From Clostridia bacterium (GTDB lineage: Bacteria; Bacillota; Clostridia; Christensenellales; CAG-138), in contig JAFWMS010000021.1 of assembly GCA_017545535.1 (NCBI GenBank), positions 221,966-285,965 on the forward strand: 64,000 nt of DNA, read 5' to 3'. A program made the translations under genes and the position numbers. How positions within the stretch are numbered: position 1 is the stretch's first letter; each line of letters starts with the position of its first letter. Positions 59,910 through 64,000 of this stretch are shown piece by piece. Below the pieces are notes generated by a model. That model saw nothing but the letters and a program-made list of their open reading frames with translations, was not told the DNA's origin and did not search any database.

Positions 59910-61442
59910 TTATAGAGAGCCGTCCGTCGGCTCTTTTTTTCTGCCCATAAGATAGCCTGCTCCACAGACGATGCAGGAAACCGCCATGCCGTACAGCAAG
60001 GGATCTCCGGGAAGAGCAAATAGCTTGGCAACCAGCACGGCGCAGGGCGAAAGGATCATGGAAAGGAGCACCACCCGACCGTCGATCCTTCCCGGCAGCC
60101 ACAGGGCGGCGGTCATGGGCAAAAAGAGAACCGAGGCGCGAAAGCCCATGGACAGGAAGCCGAAGTCATTGATCAGGGAATCAGGCAACGATACGGTCAC
60201 TGCCACGGCGGCAAGAAGGATGCCGCCGATGCACGTGCGCACGGCCATCAGTTCCCGCTTGGGATCGTCCCAGCGATGGGACAGGCGCTTGAGGATGTCC
60301 CTGGTCAGGATGGTAGCCATGCCGAAGGACAGGCCTGCGCCTCCGCTGACGGCGGTGATGAGGAGCGTCCCCAGGATGATCCCGGCCACCAGAGCGGGAA
60401 AATGATCCAGAGCGAAGGTGGGCATGGCGCGGATGGTGCTCTCCAGGATTGGCAGATCCGGCAAGGCCTTCCCCGCGGCAGCCAGGGCCTCTGCCTCCGC
60501 CCGCAGCATGTAGTGGCTGCGCATATAAAAGCCGATGACCACGCCGCCAAGGCCGATGAAGGGGGCGGCAAAGGCACTGATTAGGGCGCCGTTGCGGGCC
60601 GCTCTATCCGACTTGCCCGACCAGATGGCCTGGGCGTAGGACTGGGTACACAGGACCCCCATGAGCAGGGAGAAGCCGGAGCTCAGGTCCTTGGCAACGC
60701 CCCGGGCGGTCAGACTCAGAAACTGGGCCTTCAGCACGCCAGCATCTTCGATGTTGGGTACGCCGGTAGCCGTCTGTCGGATCATACCCAGGGAGGTCCC
60801 CGTGAGCAGCCCGTCCAACTCGTTCCAGAGGCCCCTGGGCCCATGGCTCCAGTAGAGGATCAGACAAAGGCCCATGAGGGACACGCTGCAGAGCAGCAAA
60901 AGCTTCACGATGCCACCCATGCCAGCGCCCCAGGAACCGCCGAAGATCACGTAAAGGCCCATGAGCAGGGCCGAGAGCAGCGCCCCCGCCCATAGGGGCG
61001 TGCCGACCAGGGCGGAGATAAGCCCCGCGCAGGCGATGACCTGGGAAAAGACGCTGATGAAGATGCCTATGGAGCAGAGAACGGAGCTAAGGGCCCCGGA
61101 AGCGCCGCCATACTCACGGGTGATGATGGCCAGCTCCGTGATACATCCGCTTTCCCGCAGCTTGCGGTTATAGACCAGGCCCAGGGCCAGACACCCAAGG
61201 CAGCAGCCCAGGGTGAACCACCAGCCGGAAAAGCCATACTGAAAGGACAGCTGGGCGGTGCCCATGGTGGCCTGGCTGCCCACCAGGCTTCCCATCATGG
61301 CCCCGGCCACCAGAAAGGTACCGGCCTTACCGCCGCTGGATAAAAAGTCTGAGGAATCCTTCACCCGCCGTCCCGACAAGAAGCCCACCCCCAGGATGAG
61401 CCCCACCACCAGAACGATCCCCGCCAGCACGCCGAACGACAT
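59910..61442 (-). CDS. sodium:solute symporter family transporter
   Basis: 510 residues with about 13 membrane helices. SGRRVKDSSDFLSSGGKAGTFLVAG near the N-terminus and the first helices fit the SSS family (SLC5-like); QATMGTAQLSFQYGFSGWWFTLG (about 57-79, shown in two parts of the sodium-site helix) follows. It imports a solute with sodium across the membrane. Pantothenate, proline or another substrate cannot be told. It is transcribed alone; a perfect inverted repeat covers its -10. Confidence 0.9.
   Translation of the reverse strand: MSFGVLAGIVLVVGLILGVGFLSGRRVKDSSDFLSSGGKAGTFLVAGAMMGSLVGSQATMGTAQLSFQYGFSGWWFTLGCCLGCLALGLVYNRKLRESGCITELAIITREYGGASGALSSVLCSIGIFISVFSQVIACAGLISALVGTPLWAGALLSALLMGLYVIFGGSWGAGMGGIVKLLLLCSVSLMGLCLILYWSHGPRGLWNELDGLLTGTSLGMIRQTATGVPNIEDAGVLKAQFLSLTARGVAKDLSSGFSLLMGVLCTQSYAQAIWSGKSDRAARNGALISAFAAPFIGLGGVVIGFYMRSHYMLRAEAEALAAAGKALPDLPILESTIRAMPTFALDHFPALVAGIILGTLLITAVSGGAGLSFGMATILTRDILKRLSHRWDDPKRELMAVRTCIGGILLAAVAVTVSLPDSLINDFGFLSMGFRASVLFLPMTAALWLPGRIDGRVVLLSMILSPCAVLVAKLFALPGDPLLYGMAVSCIVCGAGYLMGRKKEPTDGSL
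59916..59940 (+). terminator. intrinsic terminator after the methyltransferase
   Basis: AGAGCCG (59916-59922) pairs with CGGCTCT (59928-59934), followed by a T run. It overlaps the end of the symporter gene on the other strand. Confidence 0.75.
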
Positions 61443-61469
61443 GTCTTTCTCCTATCTGAAAAGGATATA

Positions 61470-61484
61470 GTGCTATCATAGCAC
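61470..61484. promoter_or_regulatory. candidate operator over the symporter -10
   Basis: Perfect inverted repeat GTGCTA-TCA-TAGCAC. It covers the -10 TATGAT (61480-61475, minus strand), with TTGCAT as the -35 (61502-61497) and a 16-base spacer. A repressor site is plausible; the regulator is not in the window. Confidence 0.5.
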
Positions 61485-61503
61485 CAGACTCCAAAAATGC
61501 AAC

Positions 61504-61529
61504 AAAAAACTGCCGCATATGCGACAGTT
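61504..61529 (-). terminator. intrinsic terminator after the gamma carbonic anhydrase gene
   Basis: AACTGTCGC-ATAT-GCGGCAGTT with one mismatch on the minus strand, followed by TTTTG. Confidence 0.7.
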
Positions 61530-61544
61530 CATGTTGGCGTTGGC

Positions 61545-62096
61545 TCAATCCTGTAGAGAATCCAGCATGCGCCGATGGTCGGCTGCCAGGCCGTAATAGT
61601 GCATGGCCTGCTCCTTTCGCTGGGCAAGGGATTCCTCAGGCAGGGTTTTGATCACCTTTGCCGGGCTTCCCAAAGCTACTGAAAAAGGCGGGATGACCGT
61701 GTTCTTGGTCACCAGCGCCCCGGCGCCGATAACGGCGCCCTTGCCGACGACAGCCCCGTCCATGATGATGGCGCCCATGCCGATGAGGGCATAGTCCTCC
61801 ACCCGACAGGCATGCAGGATGACGCCGTGGCCCACGGTCACGTAGTCCCCCACCACCGTGGGCAATCCTCCCTCCAAACCGCTGCCCCGACCGGAATCCT
61901 CATGGATGAGGGTCCCGTCCTGGATGCTGGAGTATTGGCCGATGACCACGTCGTGGACGTCGCCCCGGATCACCGCGTTATACCACACGGAGGACCCCTG
62001 GCCGATCTTCACCCGGCCCACGACCATGGCGCCGGGGGCCAGGAGCACATCCTCTTCCATTTGGGGCGTCACGCCTTCATAGGGATAAACCGGCAT
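61545..62096 (-). CDS. gamma carbonic anhydrase-family hexapeptide protein
   Basis: 183 residues of left-handed beta-helix repeats. Metal-binding-type residues are in GDVHDVVIG, DGTLIHEDS and the zinc motif GHGVILHACRV (about 88-98), the usual three-His arrangement of the YrdA/PaaY group. Catalysis of CO2 hydration is not certain for these proteins; many have no known substrate. AAAGGAGATCCCAT precedes the ATG. It is the third gene of the dnaK-dnaJ run. Confidence 0.85.
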   Translation of the reverse strand: MPVYPYEGVTPQMEEDVLLAPGAMVVGRVKIGQGSSVWYNAVIRGDVHDVVIGQYSSIQDGTLIHEDSGRGSGLEGGLPTVVGDYVTVGHGVILHACRVEDYALIGMGAIIMDGAVVGKGAVIGAGALVTKNTVIPPFSVALGSPAKVIKTLPEESLAQRKEQAMHYYGLAADHRRMLDSLQD

Positions 62097-62114
62097 ATGG
62101 GATCTCCTTTACGA

Positions 62115-63257
62115 TCACTTGAAGATGTTGCGGATGCCGCCCTTCTTCTTGGCGGGCGTGGTGGCCTCGCCGCTGAGAGCCGCATACTGCTGCAGCAGGG
62201 CCTTCTGCTCGTCGGAAAGTCGACGGGGGATATCCGACTCCACCGTGACCAGCAGATCGCCCTTGCCCTGGGAACTGGCGTTGGGGATTGGCACGCCCTG
62301 CTCCTTCAGACGGAAGGTGGTGCCGTTCTGGGTGCCGGAGGGGATGGTATAGCGGACCTTCTCCTTCAGGGTGGGCACGGTGATCTCCCCGCCCAGAGCC
62401 ATGGTGGTGAAGGGCACCTTCAGGTTCAGCAGCAAATTGCACCCGTCCCGGGTAAAGAGCTTGTGGGGCTTTACGGACACGGTCACGTAGAGGTTGCCCC
62501 TGGGACCGCCCTTGTAGCCCGCTTCACCCTCGCCCCGCATGTTGATGGTCTGGCCGTCGTTGATGCCGGCGGGGACCTTCAGCTGGATGCGGGTATTCTT
62601 GCGGACCCGACCCCGGCCACGACAATCGGGACAGGGCTCCTTGATGTACTTGCCCGTGCCATTGCAGGCCGAGCAGGGCCGACTGGTGGTGAAGGCGCCG
62701 AACATGGTGTTCTGCTGGGTCCGTACCTGGCCCGTTCCGTTGCAGGTGGGGCAGCGCACGGGGCTGGTGCCCTTCTTGGCGCCGCTGCCGCCGCAGGCTT
62801 CGCAGCTCTCCTCCCGGGGGATCAGCAGCTCCTTGGTGACGCCGAAGGCCGCCTCTTCGAAGGTCAGGGACAGGTTATACCGAAGATCGTCCCCCGCCAT
62901 GGGAGCATCCCGGCCGGTGGAACGGCTGCCGAAGCCGCCGCCGAAACCGCCGCCGAAGAAGCTGTTGATGATGTCGTCGAACCCGCCGAAGCCGCCGCCC
63001 TCGAAGGGGTTCGCCCCGCCCATGGTGGGGTCGAAGGCCGCATGGCCGAATTGATCGTACTTCGCTCGCTTATCAGGATCGGAAAGGACGCTGTAGGCCT
63101 CGTTCAGCTCCTTGAACTGGGCCTCTGCCGCCTTATCGTTGGGATGCAGATCCGGATGGCAGGACTTGGCCGCCTTCCGAAAAGCGCTTTTGATCTCGCT
63201 GTCGGAAGCCGTTTTGCTGACGCCCAAAACCTCGTAATAATCCCGTTTATCTGCCAC
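62115..63257 (-). CDS. dnaJ: co-chaperone DnaJ
   Basis: 380 residues from a GTG at 63257 (MADKRDYYEVLG as read), with AGGTGAGGATC upstream. The J-domain HPD is in SCHPDLHPNDK (about 33); the Gly/Phe-rich stretch is at about 75-115; four zinc repeats (CEACGGSG, CPTCNGTG, CSACNGTG, CPDCRGRG) lie at about 150-215, and the C-terminal substrate-binding domain follows. It stimulates DnaK ATPase. dnaK-dnaJ order is standard. Confidence 0.96.
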   Translation of the reverse strand: MADKRDYYEVLGVSKTASDSEIKSAFRKAAKSCHPDLHPNDKAAEAQFKELNEAYSVLSDPDKRAKYDQFGHAAFDPTMGGANPFEGGGFGGFDDIINSFFGGGFGGGFGSRSTGRDAPMAGDDLRYNLSLTFEEAAFGVTKELLIPREESCEACGGSGAKKGTSPVRCPTCNGTGQVRTQQNTMFGAFTTSRPCSACNGTGKYIKEPCPDCRGRGRVRKNTRIQLKVPAGINDGQTINMRGEGEAGYKGGPRGNLYVTVSVKPHKLFTRDGCNLLLNLKVPFTTMALGGEITVPTLKEKVRYTIPSGTQNGTTFRLKEQGVPIPNASSQGKGDLLVTVESDIPRRLSDEQKALLQQYAALSGEATTPAKKKGGIRNIFK

Positions 63258-63282
63258 GATCCTCACCTCGTTTCCTCGGCCG

Positions 63283-63306
63283 AAAGGGGCGGCTGCCCGC
63301 CCCTTC
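63283..63306 (-). terminator. hairpin between dnaK and dnaJ
   Basis: GGGGCGG-GCAG-CCGCCCC on the minus strand, followed by only TTT. It probably lowers rather than stops readthrough into dnaJ. Confidence 0.5.
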
Positions 63307-63324
63307 GCCGTTCACTGTACTTCT

Positions 63325-64000
63325 TTATTTGACGACTTCGTAATCCGCATCGACCACGTTGTCGTCGCCGCCCTCGTTAGGGCCGTAGCTGGTGCCGTCG
63401 TTGGGCGTATGAGGCGGCTGCTGGCCCTGCTGCTGTTGCTGCTGATAGATCTTGCCGAAGACTTCATAGCTCTTCTCGGTCAAGGCTTCCGTGGCCCGCT
63501 TGATGGCCTCGGTATCCGTGCCCTCCAGGGCCTTTCTCAGATCCGCCACCAGACCTTCCAGCAGGCTCTTGTCGGAAGCGGAGATCTTGTCGCCCAGCTC
63601 CTTCATGGTCTTCTCGGTGGTGTAGACCAGCTGATCGGCATGGTTGCGGGCGTCCACCTCTTCCTTCCGCTTCTTGTCCTCATTGGCGTACTGCTCCGCT
63701 TCGTTGACCGCCTTCTTGATCTCGTCCTCGGTCAGGTTGGTGGAAGCGGTGATGGTCACCTGCTGCTGGTTGCCGGTGCCCAGGTCCTTGGCGGACACGT
63801 GGACGATGCCGTTGGCGTCGATGTCAAAGGTGACCTCGATCTGAGGCACGCCCCGGGGTGCGGGCGCGATGCCCGAAAGCTGGAAGCGACCCAGGGTCTT
63901 GTTGTACTGCGCCATCTCCCGCTCGCCCTGGAGCACGTTGACCTCCACGCTGGTCTGGTTGTCCGCGGCGGTGGAGAACACCTGGCTCTTGTGGGTGGGG
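63325..64000 (-). CDS. dnaK: molecular chaperone DnaK, C-terminal part (cut by window end)
   Basis: The last 225 or so residues are visible. They cover the substrate-binding beta domain ([44 protein letters not shown]), the helical lid and a Gln-rich linker ending in the conserved tail [11 protein letters not shown], the docking end for GrpE/DnaJ partners. It folds and protects proteins in the cytoplasm with DnaJ and GrpE. The ATPase domain and any upstream hrcA-grpE genes lie outside. Confidence 0.96.
   Translation of the reverse strand, partial: PTHKSQVFSTAADNQTSVEVNVLQGEREMAQYNKTLGRFQLSGIAPAPRGVPQIEVTFDIDANGIVHVSAKDLGTGNQQQVTITASTNLTEDEIKKAVNEAEQYANEDKKRKEEVDARNHADQLVYTTEKTMKELGDKISASDKSLLEGLVADLRKALEGTDTEAIKRATEALTEKSYEVFGKIYQQQQQQGQQPPHTPNDGTSYGPNEGGDDNVVDADYEVVK

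Noticed and set aside
1..64000. Mobile elements, prophage, CRISPR or toxin-antitoxin system
   Set aside because: No transposase, integrase, phage structural gene, regularly spaced repeats or toxin-antitoxin pair was found; gene order is that of a conserved core region.

Overview
The window reads as chromosomal DNA of a high-GC (about 60% by eye), low-mobility Firmicute of the class Clostridia, most likely a gut-type anaerobe. The signs are a T-box before hisS-aspS, an L10 leader before rplJ-rplL, sigma-A promoters close to TTGACA/TATAAT, strong AGGAGG ribosome sites, HemZ, TmcAL, bifunctional Rel, an acetate kinase/phosphotransacetylase pair, a YlbJ-like protein and several zinc-ribbon membrane proteins. 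I see no phage, insertion sequence, CRISPR array or integron. This is mostly core genome with a few unusual details.

Layout. 1-5.4 kb (mostly minus): RluA-type pseudouridine synthase (cut), adenosine deaminase, HD nucleotidase, ROK sugar kinase, NAD(P)HX repair enzyme, RecX, plus a plus-strand zinc-ribbon protein. 5.5-10.1 kb (plus): VanW protein, a small unknown and a ClpE-like unfoldase. 10.1-18.3 kb (minus): nudix-ftsY-smc-rnc, acpP, plsX, a small membrane protein, yajC and an unlisted 50-residue protein. 18.4-30.6 kb (minus): recJ-apt-rel-dtd-MBL-hemZ, then T-box-hisS-aspS-trxA-nifS, a translation-quality and stringent-response block. 30.7-37.7 kb: pta-ackA, divergent tmcAL, patatin lipase, ylbJ-like gene and an unusual guaB. 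37.8-46.6 kb (minus): metK, a structured repeat region, secreted 5'-nucleotidase, cytidylate-kinase-like protein, a candidate structured RNA, nucleoside hydrolase, and lrp-pntAa-pntAb-pntB. 46.8-54.6 kb: tRNA-Pro(GGG), nifS-like/thiI pair for 4-thiouridine, a large acidic zinc-ribbon membrane protein, DUF378, SDR and dinB. 54.6-64 kb: rplJ-rplL, nagB-glmM-hexapeptide protein, an orphan DNA methyltransferase, a sodium/solute symporter, and dnaK-dnaJ-gamma carbonic anhydrase (dnaK cut by the window end).

How the genes work together. Purine and nucleoside salvage recurs (adenosine deaminase, apt, guaB, 5'-nucleotidase, nucleoside hydrolase), alongside tRNA charging and quality control (hisS, aspS, dtd, thiI, tmcAL), acetate fermentation with redox balancing (pta-ackA, pntAB) and amino-sugar metabolism (nagB, glmM). 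The points most worth following are the approximately 195-nt RNA candidate at 41862-42056, the palindrome-flanked element at 38999-39275, the Tritrichomonas-like IMP dehydrogenase, the Asp-specifier T-box and the Glu-to-Asp change in the adenosine deaminase active site.
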